Translations under genes and position numbers: made by a program | Notes under the pieces: generated by a model | Databases searched by the model: none | What the model saw: only the letters and a program-made list of their open reading frames with translations | Told to the model about the DNA's origin: nothing | Part shown: piece by piece, positions 17,501-26,400 of the stretch | How the letters are laid out: the number at the start of each line of letters is the position of its first letter | How positions within the stretch are numbered: the first letter of the stretch is position 1 | Assembly (NCBI GenBank): GCA_046328225.1 | Contig: JAXLWZ010000005.1 | Span: 62,001-126,000, forward strand | Length of the DNA: 64,000 bases | Direction: 5' to 3' | DNA from: Amarobacillus sp046328225 | GTDB lineage: Bacteria; Chloroflexota; Dehalococcoidia; Tepidiformales; Tepidiformaceae

Positions 17501-18775
17501 CTAGGGCACGGGCGCGACGGTGAGCCGGTAGATGACGCCGGAGTCATCGCCCGTGAGGTAGAGTTCGCCCGCCTCGTCTTCGCCGAAGGAGCTGATGCTC
17601 TCCGCCTTGCCCAGGACCTCGGGTTTCCAGGCGCCGTCCTGCTGGCGAAGGGCGGTGATGTCGCCGCGGCAGTAGTCCACGTAGAGGTAGGCGCCGGCGA
17701 GCGCGGGGATGCTGCTCCCGCGATATACGTACCCGCCGGTGATGGAACAGCCGAGCGAGTGCGAGTATTCGTGCACCGGAAGCGTCTTGCCGGCCTGTTC
17801 GCAGGTCGAGCCGCCATAGCAATGGAGCCCTTCCATCGTGCTCCAGCCGTAGTTCTCGCCGCCTTTGCTGTCTGCAGGCTGGCGGTCGACCTCTTCGTAC
17901 GCATTCTGGCCGACGTCCGCGATCCAGAGGTCGCCGGTGGCGCGATCGAAGCTGAAGCGCCAGGGGTTGCGCAGGCCGTAGGCCCAGGTCTCGGGGCGCG
18001 CGCCGGACCGGCTCGCGAAGGGGTTCGATGCCGGGATGCCGTACGGCCGGGCCGTGGCATCGACATCGATGCGGAGCAGCTTGCCGGGGAGAACGCCGAG
18101 GTTCTGGCCGTTGCCGTCGGGGTCGCCCGAGCTGCCGCCGTCGCCGGTGGAGAGGTAGAGGAAGCCATCCTTGCCGAACGCGAGCATGCCGCCGTTGTGG
18201 TTCGGGTACTTGTCCGGGATGGCGAGCAGCACGCGGGCGGTGGCCGGGTCGCCCTTCCCGCCGCTCGCCCGGTATTCGGCGAAGGTGTTCGTGCCGTCGC
18301 GACCGGTATAGGCGACGAAGAAGCGGCCGTTGCTGGCGAACGCGGGATGGAAGGCGAGCCCGAGGAGGCCCTGCTCGTTGCCGCTGGATTGGACGACCGA
18401 GGTGATATCGAGGAACGGCTGGCTTTCGACGGCGCCATTGCGAATGACGCGGATGCGGCCGGGCTTTTCGACCACGAAGAGGCGGCCGCTGCCATCGCCG
18501 GCGTTCGTGACGAAGGTCGGGCGCGTGAAGCCGCGGGCGACCTCCTCGGCGCGCAGCTTCGGGAGCGACCCGGACGGCGCAACGGAGGCAGGCGCATCCG
18601 GCGTCTCGCTCGCGGAGGCGGGCGGGGTCTCATCGTTCGTGCCGGAGGTGCCGGTGCCGGTGCAATCGGCGGCGATCATCGCGAGGAACACGAGCACCGC
18701 GGGCACGGGAAGCACCCAGAAGGCGCGCGCGGTACGGCCCGGGAACGAGGGGAGTGAAACGCGTCGATAATGCAC
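17501..18775 (-). CDS. PQQ-dependent sugar dehydrogenase-like lipoprotein
   Basis: A 424-residue exported protein of the soluble glucose/sorbosone dehydrogenase family (six-bladed beta-propeller, PQQ and calcium). Motifs: F-T-R-P-T-F-V-T-N-A-G-D-G-S-G-R-L-F-V-V-E, E-Q-G-L-L-G-L-A-F-H-P-A-F, N-H-N-G-G-M-L-A-F-G-K-D-G-F-L-Y, W-A-Y-G-L-R-N-P-W-R-F-S-F-D and D-V-G-Q-N-A-Y-E-E-V. An N-terminal hydrophobic segment ends in I-A-A-D-C, a plausible lipobox, followed by a Ser/Pro/Thr-rich linker. GTG 18775 is the best start because the frame further up has no signal character. The substrate is not predictable. Confidence 0.85.
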   Translation of the reverse strand: MHYRRVSLPSFPGRTARAFWVLPVPAVLVFLAMIAADCTGTGTSGTNDETPPASASETPDAPASVAPSGSLPKLRAEEVARGFTRPTFVTNAGDGSGRLFVVEKPGRIRVIRNGAVESQPFLDITSVVQSSGNEQGLLGLAFHPAFASNGRFFVAYTGRDGTNTFAEYRASGGKGDPATARVLLAIPDKYPNHNGGMLAFGKDGFLYLSTGDGGSSGDPDGNGQNLGVLPGKLLRIDVDATARPYGIPASNPFASRSGARPETWAYGLRNPWRFSFDRATGDLWIADVGQNAYEEVDRQPADSKGGENYGWSTMEGLHCYGGSTCEQAGKTLPVHEYSHSLGCSITGGYVYRGSSIPALAGAYLYVDYCRGDITALRQQDGAWKPEVLGKAESISSFGEDEAGELYLTGDDSGVIYRLTVAPVP

Positions 18776-18905
18776 GCGGCGACGGCAAGACGCCGGTAAC
18801 GGGGCGCGCCCGGATGCGGCAAGTCCCTCGCGAGACGGATTGCTCGCATCTGCGGCGCCGGGTGGCCCACAATGGAAACGGTGACCTTCGCCGCATTCGA
18901 TAGCC

Positions 18906-20135
18906 ATGCCAACTGACGCCGTCCTCATCATCCTGGGCGGCCTCGTGTTCGATAGCGAAACCCGGCGGTTCCGCGCGGCCGACGTGCGCTGCCGCGGCGA
19001 CGCCATCGAGACCGTGGCCGCGCCCGGGCAGGCCGGCGCCGGCGACCGCGTCGTCGATGCGGCGGGCGCGTTCGTCATCCCCGGGCTGATCGATTGCCAC
19101 GTGCACATCACCAGTTCGGGCGAAGCCGCGGCCCTCAACACGATGGTGAGCGAGCCCGTGCCCGTGCGCGCATGGAAGGCGGCCGAGCACGCGCGCTGGA
19201 CGCTGCACGCGGGGGTGACGACCGTGCGCGACCTCGGCGCCGCCGAGCGGCTCAACATCGACCTCGCGCACGCCATCGATTCCGGGCTCATCGAGGGGCC
19301 GCGCATGCTCGCCGCGGGCCTCGGCGTGACGATGACGGGCGGCCATGGCCACGGATTCATCGCGCGCGAGGCGGACGGCCCGGACGACGTGCGCAAGGCC
19401 GTTCGTGAACAGCTGCGGGCGGGCGCGACGGCGATCAAGCTCTTCGCCAGCGGCGGCGTGCTCACGGCCGGCGTGGACCCGCGGTCACCGTCGTTCACGG
19501 GCGAGGAGCTGGCCGCGGGCGTCGAGGAGGCGCACAAGGCGTTCCGCGTGGTGGCCGCGCACGCGCAGGCGACGGACGGCATCAAGAACGCGATCCGGGC
19601 CGGCGTGGACTCCATCGAGCACGGTGTCTGGCTCGATGACGAGGCGCTGCAGCTAATGGCCGAACGCGGCACCTACCTGGTCGCGACCCTGACGGCACCG
19701 TGGGCGATGGCCACGCACGGCGCCGCCGCCGGCGTACCGCAGTACATGATCGACAAATCGAACGCGGTCCTCGAAGACCACGCGCGCAGCTTCCAGGCGG
19801 CGGTCCGCGCCGGAGTGCGCATCGCCATGGGCACCGACCAGGGGACGCCGCTCAACCGCCCGGGCGAAAACGCGCAGGAGATCCTGCGAATGGGCGAGCA
19901 CGGGCTTACGCCGGCTTCGGCGCTGATGGCCACGACGGCATGGGCCGCGGACCTGCTGAAGGTGCCCGCGGGCCGCATCGAAGCGGGCAAACACGCGGAC
20001 TTCGTCGTCCTGCCGCGGGACCCGCTGGCCGGGCTTGCGGTGCTGGCCGAACCTGACGCATTCATCGCCGTGGTCAAAGGCGGCGACATCGTCCGTGGCG
20101 GGCCACGGGAGAACACCACGGGAGGATTGGCATGA
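18906..20135 (+). CDS. Amidohydrolase family protein (imidazolonepropionase/prolidase-like)
   Basis: A 409-residue metal-dependent hydrolase. Metal ligands are visible: I-D-C-H-V-H-I at about 60, a carboxylated-Lys candidate in A-I-K-L-F-A-S-G-G-V, His in V-V-A-A-H-A-Q, His in S-I-E-H-G-V, and Asp in M-G-T-D-Q-G-T-P. This is the pattern of the Sgx9260/Xaa-Pro peptidase-like group that hydrolyses N-acyl amino acids, Xaa-Pro dipeptides or related amides. Its stop overlaps the start of the next gene (ATGA), so they are co-translated. Start ATG 18906. Confidence 0.87.
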   Translation: MPTDAVLIILGGLVFDSETRRFRAADVRCRGDAIETVAAPGQAGAGDRVVDAAGAFVIPGLIDCHVHITSSGEAAALNTMVSEPVPVRAWKAAEHARWTLHAGVTTVRDLGAAERLNIDLAHAIDSGLIEGPRMLAAGLGVTMTGGHGHGFIAREADGPDDVRKAVREQLRAGATAIKLFASGGVLTAGVDPRSPSFTGEELAAGVEEAHKAFRVVAAHAQATDGIKNAIRAGVDSIEHGVWLDDEALQLMAERGTYLVATLTAPWAMATHGAAAGVPQYMIDKSNAVLEDHARSFQAAVRAGVRIAMGTDQGTPLNRPGENAQEILRMGEHGLTPASALMATTAWAADLLKVPAGRIEAGKHADFVVLPRDPLAGLAVLAEPDAFIAVVKGGDIVRGGPRENTTGGLA

Positions 20136-20899
20136 GTGAGCTTCAGAAGCGGATCGCGCGGCTCGGACGGCGCGAGAGCAACGGCATCGGATTCAGCGCG
20201 ACGGCGCGCGAAAAGCCCGTGCAGCTCCTGCTCGGCACCCTCGCGGGGGACGCCGCGGGGGCGAAAGCGGTTGCCGAGGCGGGCGCGGACGTCGTCCTCA
20301 TCGAGGCCGGAACTGCCGCGGCGGCCGTGCCGGTGGTGGAGTCGCTGAAGGGCACGAAGACGGTCGCGGGCGCGGTCCTGCCGGCGCTCGATGAAGCCGG
20401 CGCCGAGGCCTTGCACGCCGCCGGCTGCGACTTCGTCGTCTGCACGCTCGAAGGGACGGACGCCACGGCGGTGGACACCGACCGCATGGGCCACATCGCC
20501 GTCGCGAGCTCCGCGCTGGACGACACGACGCTCCGTTCGCTGGCACCGATGGGGCTCGACGGGCTCTACGTCACGCGCACGCCGGGGAGCATGACGCTCG
20601 CGACGCAGCTGCAGTTGGTGCGCATCGCCTCGTTCGCGAGCGCGCCGCTGCTCGTGAACGTGACGGCTGAGGCCCCCATGGCCGAGCTGCGCGCGCTTCG
20701 CGACAGCGGCGCGGCGATGGTCATCGCGCCCAAGGGCACGACGAACGCGCAGATCACGGCCCTCGGCGAGACGCTCAAGAACGTGCCCGCGAGGAAGGGC
20801 GGCCGCGGCGATTCGCGCGACATCGCGCTGGTGCCGGCGCGGGCGGCGGCCGCCGCCCCAGAGCACGACCACGAGGATGACGACGACGACGAGGAGTAG
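20132..20899 (+). CDS. Unknown protein, possible TIM-barrel, with acidic tail
   Basis: A 255-residue cytosolic protein that I do not recognise. It shows alternating strands and helices of the beta/alpha type: V-Q-L-L-L-G-T-L, A-D-V-V-L-I-E-A-G, G-C-D-F-V-V-C-T-L-E-G-T, I-A-V-A-S, L-D-G-L-Y-V-T-R-T-P, L-L-V-N-V-T-A and A-A-M-V-I-A-P-K-G. This suggests a TIM barrel or a degenerate HpcH/ThiE-like fold. The last 14 residues are almost all Asp, Glu and His. ATG overlaps the amidohydrolase stop, so it may act on the same pathway. Confidence 0.65.
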   Translation: MSELQKRIARLGRRESNGIGFSATAREKPVQLLLGTLAGDAAGAKAVAEAGADVVLIEAGTAAAAVPVVESLKGTKTVAGAVLPALDEAGAEALHAAGCDFVVCTLEGTDATAVDTDRMGHIAVASSALDDTTLRSLAPMGLDGLYVTRTPGSMTLATQLQLVRIASFASAPLLVNVTAEAPMAELRALRDSGAAMVIAPKGTTNAQITALGETLKNVPARKGGRGDSRDIALVPARAAAAAPEHDHEDDDDDEE

Positions 20900-20911
20900 C
20901 CCGGGCGCCAA

Positions 20912-20945
20912 ACGGCCCCTCCGCCGGCGATGGCGCAGGGGCCGT
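20912..20945. terminator. Bidirectional terminator
   Basis: ACGGCCCCT (20912-20920) pairs perfectly with AGGGGCCGT (20937-20945), with CGCC/GGCG pairing inside. It lies between convergent genes ending at 20899 and 20969. Confidence 0.7.
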
Positions 20946-20968
20946 GCATTGGGGCAGCCGCGAACGGC

Positions 20969-21388
20969 CTAGTCGATGCCGCCGGGCTCGTTCTGGACGT
21001 CGTAGACGAAGTTCCACTCCTGGTTGGCCAGGTCGCGAAGCTCGGTCGCGAGCGCCTGCAGGCGCGGGACGAACACCGGCCGGGCGCTCGCGGGGATCGC
21101 CTCGGCCTCCCAGAAGTCCACGAGCAGGCGGGCGAGGGCGGCTTCGAGCTTGCCCAGCGCCGGGATGAGCCGGGGCTCACCGCGACGGACATCGCCGCCG
21201 ATGCCGCCCGGGGAGTTCAGCGCATGGAGCTGGGTCTCGACGGCGAGGGTGCAATCGCGAAGGGCGGCATGCGCGCTCGCGAACCATTCGTTCGTGGGTG
21301 CCTCAGCGGCGATGACGCGGCCAAGGGCCTCACCGGCGAAGAGGAGCGATTCTTGTTCGGGGCGGCGGCGGCGGAGGTCAGTAACCAC
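20969..21388 (-). CDS. Unknown helical protein (139 aa), third in a small-gene operon
   Basis: GTG at 21388 follows GAGGGAGCACC and overlaps the end of the preceding small gene by 11 bases. The product is mostly alpha-helical, with blocks R-P-E-Q-E-S-L-L-F-A-G-E-A-L-G-R-V-I, W-F-A-S-A-H-A-A-L-R-D-C-T-L-A-V-E and L-A-R-L-L-V-D-F-W-E-A-E. There is no signal peptide or membrane segment. No family recognised. Confidence 0.6.
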   Translation of the reverse strand: MVTDLRRRRPEQESLLFAGEALGRVIAAEAPTNEWFASAHAALRDCTLAVETQLHALNSPGGIGGDVRRGEPRLIPALGKLEAALARLLVDFWEAEAIPASARPVFVPRLQALATELRDLANQEWNFVYDVQNEPGGID

Positions 21389-21584
21389 GGTGCTCCCTCT
21401 CTCGTTCCTTGGAATCGGGATGGATGTGCGCGGCGGGCTTGAGCCGCGGCTCCTCGGGCGGGACCTCGGACGTGGACGCAGCGTGGGAGGCCTCGGGCTG
21501 CACGGCCCGGACATCGGATTCAGCGGGCTCAAGGACTTCGGTGGCGGTCTCGACGAAGTCGCGGATGGTTTTCCGAACCGGCAC
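21378..21584 (-). CDS. Unknown small protein (68 aa)
   Basis: GTG at 21584 follows TAGGAGCAAGGCA, where the AGGAG overlaps the stop of the gene before it; this decides the start. The product begins V-P-V-R-K-T-I-R-D-F-V-E-T-A and ends in a Glu/Pro/His-rich, probably disordered tail (P-P-E-E-P-R-L-K-P-A-A-H-I-H-P). It overlaps the next gene by 11 bases. No family recognised; real existence is supported by the tight spacing. Confidence 0.5.
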   Translation of the reverse strand: MPVRKTIRDFVETATEVLEPAESDVRAVQPEASHAASTSEVPPEEPRLKPAAHIHPDSKEREREHRGY

Positions 21585-21594
21585 TGCCTTGCTC

Positions 21595-21786
21595 CTAGGC
21601 TGCCCGGCCAGCCTCACGTACCGGGTGACTCCCGGACCCGCAGTGATCGCAGCGCTTGCGAACAACCCGGCCGGAAGCGCGTTCGACCACCCACTTCACC
21701 TGGCCATCGCACACCGTGCAGGCGACGGCCTGGTGGTGCGGCTCGGTTGCGACGTGGACGGGAGCGCTGGTCAATCTTCTCTCCAT
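21595..21786 (-). CDS. Small zinc-ribbon-like protein (63 aa)
   Basis: The protein has two C-x-x-C pairs (A-C-T-V-C-D-G at about 23 and R-C-D-H-C-G-S at about 45) and an additional H-H, consistent with one zinc ribbon. It is first in a three-gene minus-strand unit with a 10-base gap to the next start. The start ATG 21786 has only a weak ACGGA upstream. Confidence 0.5.
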   Translation of the reverse strand: MERRLTSAPVHVATEPHHQAVACTVCDGQVKWVVERASGRVVRKRCDHCGSGSHPVREAGRAA

Positions 21787-21928
21787 TCCGTGCGGGCCTG
21801 ACTACCGCACGCGGTGCGCCGGGCGTTCGATCGCCACTCGGCCACGATTGGATCCTCGCATGCGCACTATCCATTTGATATGGCCGGTTGGACTGGATTT
21901 ACCGGGCATAACGGGACTCTTGATCGGG

Positions 21929-23053
21929 CTACTCGGGACGACGCTCCAGCGACTCCGCGAGTTCGACCCGTTCGAGCAGCTCGCGGCGCGTGATCATGCC
22001 GACCATGCGGCCACCTTCGAGCACGGGGACCTGATTCAGCCGGTTCGCGCCGAGCTGGTGTAGCACCTCCAGCGCCGGCGTATCGGCCTGGACGGTGAGC
22101 ACGCGGTCGCGCGGGGTCATCGCACGCTGGGCGGGCGTGTTCGCCCAGGCGTCGCGCGGGACACGCCGGACATCGCTGACGGAGAGGATGCCGACGACGG
22201 CCTCATCGAGCGCGACGACGGCCGCGCGTTCGCCTTCGCCCACCATGTGGCGCTCGACCACCTCCTCGATGGACACGCCGGGGGTGATGGTCGGGTAGGT
22301 GGTGCGCATGACATCGCGCGCACGCAGCCTGCTGAGGACGGCTTCGAGCTGGAGGGCCTCCTTCTCGCCGCGCGCCGCGCCGCTGAGGAACCAGCCGATG
22401 AACATGAACCAGAGGCCGTTCCAGGCGTACCCGCCGAGGAGGAACGCGACGCCGCCCATCATGAGCGTGTAGCCGAAGAGTTCGCCCACCGTGCCGGCGA
22501 TGCGCGTGGCGCGGCGGAAGCTCTTCGTGCGCCGCCAGGCGATGGAACGCAGGACACGTCCGCCGTCCAGGGGGAACCCGGGGAGGATGTTGAAGATCGC
22601 GAGGAGGAGGTTCACCGTCGCCAGGTAGGCGCCGATAGCGCCGGCCTGCTCGTTTCGCTCATGGAAGGCGAGGTAGACGCCGCCGGCCAACGCGGCGATG
22701 AGCAGGCTCGTGAGCGGGCCGGCCACGGCGATGGCGAACTCCTCACCGGCTGAGCGCGGCTGCCGGGCGATGTGGCTCACGCCACCGAAGATGAAGAGGG
22801 TGATCTTGGGGACTTCGAGGCCGCGCCGCTGCGCCACGACCGCGTGCGCGAGTTCGTGCACGAGCACGGCGACGAACAGCATCACCGCCGAGACGATGCC
22901 CACGGCCCAGTACATCGCCGTCGACCAGCCCGGGTACTCATCGGGGAAGACGCCATCGCTGAGGCTGAAGGCGAGTACGCCGAGGATGAAGAGCCACGAC
23001 GGGTGGATTTCGATGGAGATTCCCCGGATGCGGGCAACTCGGAACGAGGGCAT
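21929..23053 (-). CDS. Site-2 protease (M50) with C-terminal CBS pair
   Basis: A 374-residue membrane metalloprotease of the S2P/SpoIVFB type. It has about six transmembrane segments, the zinc motif H-E-L-A-H in the third helix and the second motif F-P-L-D-G-G-R. Two CBS domains follow (R-A-R-D-V-M-R-T-T-Y, V-G-I-L-S-V-S-D-V and L-N-Q-V-P-V-L-E-G-G-R-M-V-G-M-I-T-R-R-E-L), which probably gate activity by binding adenine nucleotides. Its substrate could be an anti-sigma factor, but none adjoins it. TAGCGT lies exactly six bases before the ATG at 23053, which suggests a leaderless mRNA. Confidence 0.92.
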   Translation of the reverse strand: MPSFRVARIRGISIEIHPSWLFILGVLAFSLSDGVFPDEYPGWSTAMYWAVGIVSAVMLFVAVLVHELAHAVVAQRRGLEVPKITLFIFGGVSHIARQPRSAGEEFAIAVAGPLTSLLIAALAGGVYLAFHERNEQAGAIGAYLATVNLLLAIFNILPGFPLDGGRVLRSIAWRRTKSFRRATRIAGTVGELFGYTLMMGGVAFLLGGYAWNGLWFMFIGWFLSGAARGEKEALQLEAVLSRLRARDVMRTTYPTITPGVSIEEVVERHMVGEGERAAVVALDEAVVGILSVSDVRRVPRDAWANTPAQRAMTPRDRVLTVQADTPALEVLHQLGANRLNQVPVLEGGRMVGMITRRELLERVELAESLERRPE

Positions 23054-23145
23054 ACCCCCACGCTACCGGAATGCGCGGGCGGCGTCAGTCTGCGCGACAG
23101 CGAGTGTCGCGATCGGGGGCTATCGTGGCCGCCATTCGCGGTGGC

Positions 23146-23155
23146 GGGGGGGGGG
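23146..23155 (+). repeat. G10 homopolymer before a start codon
   Basis: Ten consecutive G occupy 23146-23155 and end four bases before GTG 23160. It could act as a Shine-Dalgarno sequence, and it is a tract where length variation would change the spacing to the start codon. Confidence 0.6.
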
Positions 23156-23159
23156 CGAC

Positions 23160-23393
23160 GTGACAGAGGGACCGTCGGGCTGGCAGGCGTTCCGCTTCGG
23201 GCTGGTGCTCGGCGCGGTCATTGGCCTGCTGCGCGAGCCGCGCGCGTTCGCGTGCTGCGGGTGCCTGCTCGTGCTCATCGCCGCCTTCGTGGTGCTGGTG
23301 GTGGCGGTGTTCGTGTTCGTCTACTGGCAGTGGCTCCTGCCGCTGGCGATGCTGGTCGTGGCGTGGCAAATCTGGGTACGCCAGCGAAGGTGA
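23160..23393 (+). CDS. Small membrane protein (77 aa), unknown
   Basis: GTG 23160 opens 77 residues containing one amphipathic N-terminal stretch and two strongly hydrophobic segments (about 28-48 and 53-68) with a C-C-G-C motif between. It ends in basic residues (V-R-Q-R-R). Divergent from the site-2 protease, 106 bases apart. No family recognised. Confidence 0.55.
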   Translation: MTEGPSGWQAFRFGLVLGAVIGLLREPRAFACCGCLLVLIAAFVVLVVAVFVFVYWQWLLPLAMLVVAWQIWVRQRR

Positions 23394-23495
23394 GGACGCG
23401 ACGATCGCCGATAGCGGGGATTCCCTGACAGGAAACAGCTTTTCGCCCCGCTAGCATGCCCATACGGCGCCTTGCGAGCACCGAACGGCCCCGCC

Positions 23496-26400
23496 ATGAC
23501 CGAACAGACGACGACTTTCCTGACGCACGACAGCGACGCCGCGAGAGCGGACGAGTTCGCGCGCGCGTTGCTCGAGGCGGGCTACCGGCCCTGGGAACCG
23601 GGCGACGCGCCGGGCGTGGTCGTCGCCGGCGCGGAGGATGCGCTCGTTCGCGAGGCCCGCGCGCGATGGCCACACGCGCTCGTGGTGGCCGCGGGCCCCG
23701 CCAGCGTGGACACCGCCGCCGCCCTTCTGGAAGCTGGCGCCGGCGATGTCGCCTTCGATGCCCGTGACCTGGCGTTGCGCGTCCGTATCGCGCTGGCGCG
23801 CACCGGCTGTTGCCGCGAAGGGCATGGCCGCGAAGCGGAAAGCCTCGACCTGCTCGCCGAACTGGCCGGTGACCCCGGGAGCTGCGGCGCCGCGCCCCTG
23901 CTTCGCAGCATTCTCGATCACGTCTCCACCGGCATCCTCGCGGTGAGCGCCTCCGGCACGGTGGCATTCGCGAACCGGCGCGTCGCCGAGATCGCGGGTG
24001 TCCCCGCGAACCGCATGGTCGATGAGGCGAACGCGCGGCTCGTCCTGGGGATGGCGCCCATGCCGCTGCGCGCGCTCGCACTGCGTGGGCTCTCCGGCGA
24101 ATCCGTGGCCGCCGAGGAAGCCGCATGGCGCCGGCCCGGCGGCGACGACATCGCCGTCCGCTGTTCGGTGATGCCGATCATCGAGCACGGGCGTGTCCAC
24201 GGCGTCGTCATCACCGGCGACGACATCACGGGCCAGGTCGCCGAACAGAAGGAGAAGGAGCTCCTCGCCGCCATCGTCGCCTCCTTTGACGACGCGATCA
24301 TCACGCGCGACCTCGCCGGGCGCGTCGTGAGCTGGAATCGCGGCGCGGAGCGCATGTACGGCTACAGCGCCGCCGAAGTCATCGGCGGCACACTCCCACC
24401 GGACTTCCTGGATGCCAATGACGGCGGCACGCCGATGGACTATGCCGGCGGGCTCGGGAACTTCCCGGGGCGGCGGCGGTCGCTGCAGCGGCGGCGCAAG
24501 GACGGTTCGGTCCTCGATGTCGAAGTGCACGTGTTCCCGGTGACGAACGCGGCGGGCGAAGTCGTGAACTTCGCCGGCGTGTCGCACGACATCACCGAGC
24601 GGCAGCTTGCCGAACGGGAGATCGCCCGGCTCGCGGCGATCGTCGAGTCGTCGCACGACGCCATCGTGAGCGTGACGCCCGCGGGGATCATCGATAGCTG
24701 GAACCGTGGCGCCGAGCGGATGTTCGGCTACGCGCGCGACGAGGTCGTGGGCCAGCCGCTGGAGTTCGTGGCGCCGGGGTGGGAGCCGCTCGCCCACGCG
24801 CTCCCGCATCTGGACGACCCGAACGGTTGGCCCTCGATCGATGGCCTGGAAGTCGAGTGCCGGACGCGCGACGGGCGTGTGATCGAGGTGTCGATGTCAC
24901 TGTTCCCCGTTCGCGACGCCGCCGGGAAGGTCGTGTCGATCGCGAGCATCGGGCGCGACGTGACCGAGCAGAAGCGGGCACAGGCGGCCCTTCGCCGGCG
25001 TGAACAGGAATTCAAGGCACTCGCGGCGCATTCGCCCGACATCATCCTCCGCTTCGACCGGCGAGGCCGCTGCGTCTACGCGAACCCGGCAGCGGCGGCA
25101 CTGGCGAGCCGCGACGGGGCGTGGTTCGCGGGCCGAGCCGCCGAGGACCTCGGGCTTCGCACCGAACCGGACCTGCGCCCCGCGATCGAGGCCGCGGCCG
25201 GCGGCGGCAGCGAGCGCTCTTCGGACGTGCGCATCGACCTTCCCGGGGGCGAGCGCTGGTTCGACGTGCGCTTCGTACCGGAGACGGACGAAGGCGGCAC
25301 CCCGGAAAGCGTGCTCCTCATCGGGCGGGACATCACGGGCAGGCGGCGCGCCGAGCAGGCTCTGCGCGAAAGCGAGGAGATGCTCGCGATGACCTACGGC
25401 TCGACGCCCGTGGGTATCGCCGTGCTGGACTCCGAGGGCTGCTTCTTGCGGCTGAATCGCGCGGCCGCGAGCATCGCCGGGTGGGAGCCGGGCGAACTCG
25501 CCGGGCAGCCCTTCGCGCCGCTGCTCGCCCCGGAAGATCGCGAGCGAATGCGGTCGGAATATCTCGAAATGCTGGCCCAGGAGGAGCCGCCGCCGCCGGT
25601 CTCGGAGACCTGGCGCCTGCTCCACCGCGATGGCGGCGAACGGCTCGTCGCGGCCACATGGGCGCGCTTCGATGGCCCCGGCGGAGCACGCTATTCGGTG
25701 ATCACGGCCAGCGACATCACCGAGCAGCGCCGTGCCGAGGATGCCCTGCGGCGCGCCGAAAGCCTCCTCCACGAGGCGGTCACGAGCGGGCCCGTCATCC
25801 TCTTTACCTTCGACGCCGAGGGCATCGTGACGATGGCCGAGGGCGGCGCGCACCCCGAGGACCAGATCGACCCATCGGAAACCGTCGGCGGGAGCGTGTT
25901 CGATCTCTACGCCGGCACCGACGGCGGCGTCGAGGCCGTCCGGCGCGTGCTCCGGGGCGAGCGAGCCGGCTTCGAATGGCACGTTCGCAACCGCTGGTAC
26001 GACTTCCATCTCGCGCCCATGCACGACCGCGACGGCACGGTCACCGGCGCGCTGGGTGTCGCGACCGATGTGACCGAACGGCACGTCGCCGAGGAAGCGC
26101 GGCGCCGCGCCGATTCGTACTATCGCGCCGTCGTCGAAGGCACCTCGGATGCGCTGTACGTGGCCGAACGTGGCGCCGACGGGCGCTTCCGCACGGTCGT
26201 CGTGAACGCCGCCTACGAACAGATGCTGCAACGCCCGGCGACGCGTGTGCTGGGGAAGACGGCGCTCGAAGGCCTGGGCGACCGGCGGACGGCCGCGCGC
26301 GTGGAGGCCCGCTGGGAACAGGCGGCGCGAACCGGTGAGCCCGTGCACTGGGAGCTGACGACGCCGGGAGGGGGCTTCGCCGTCGGCCAGGTGACACCGC

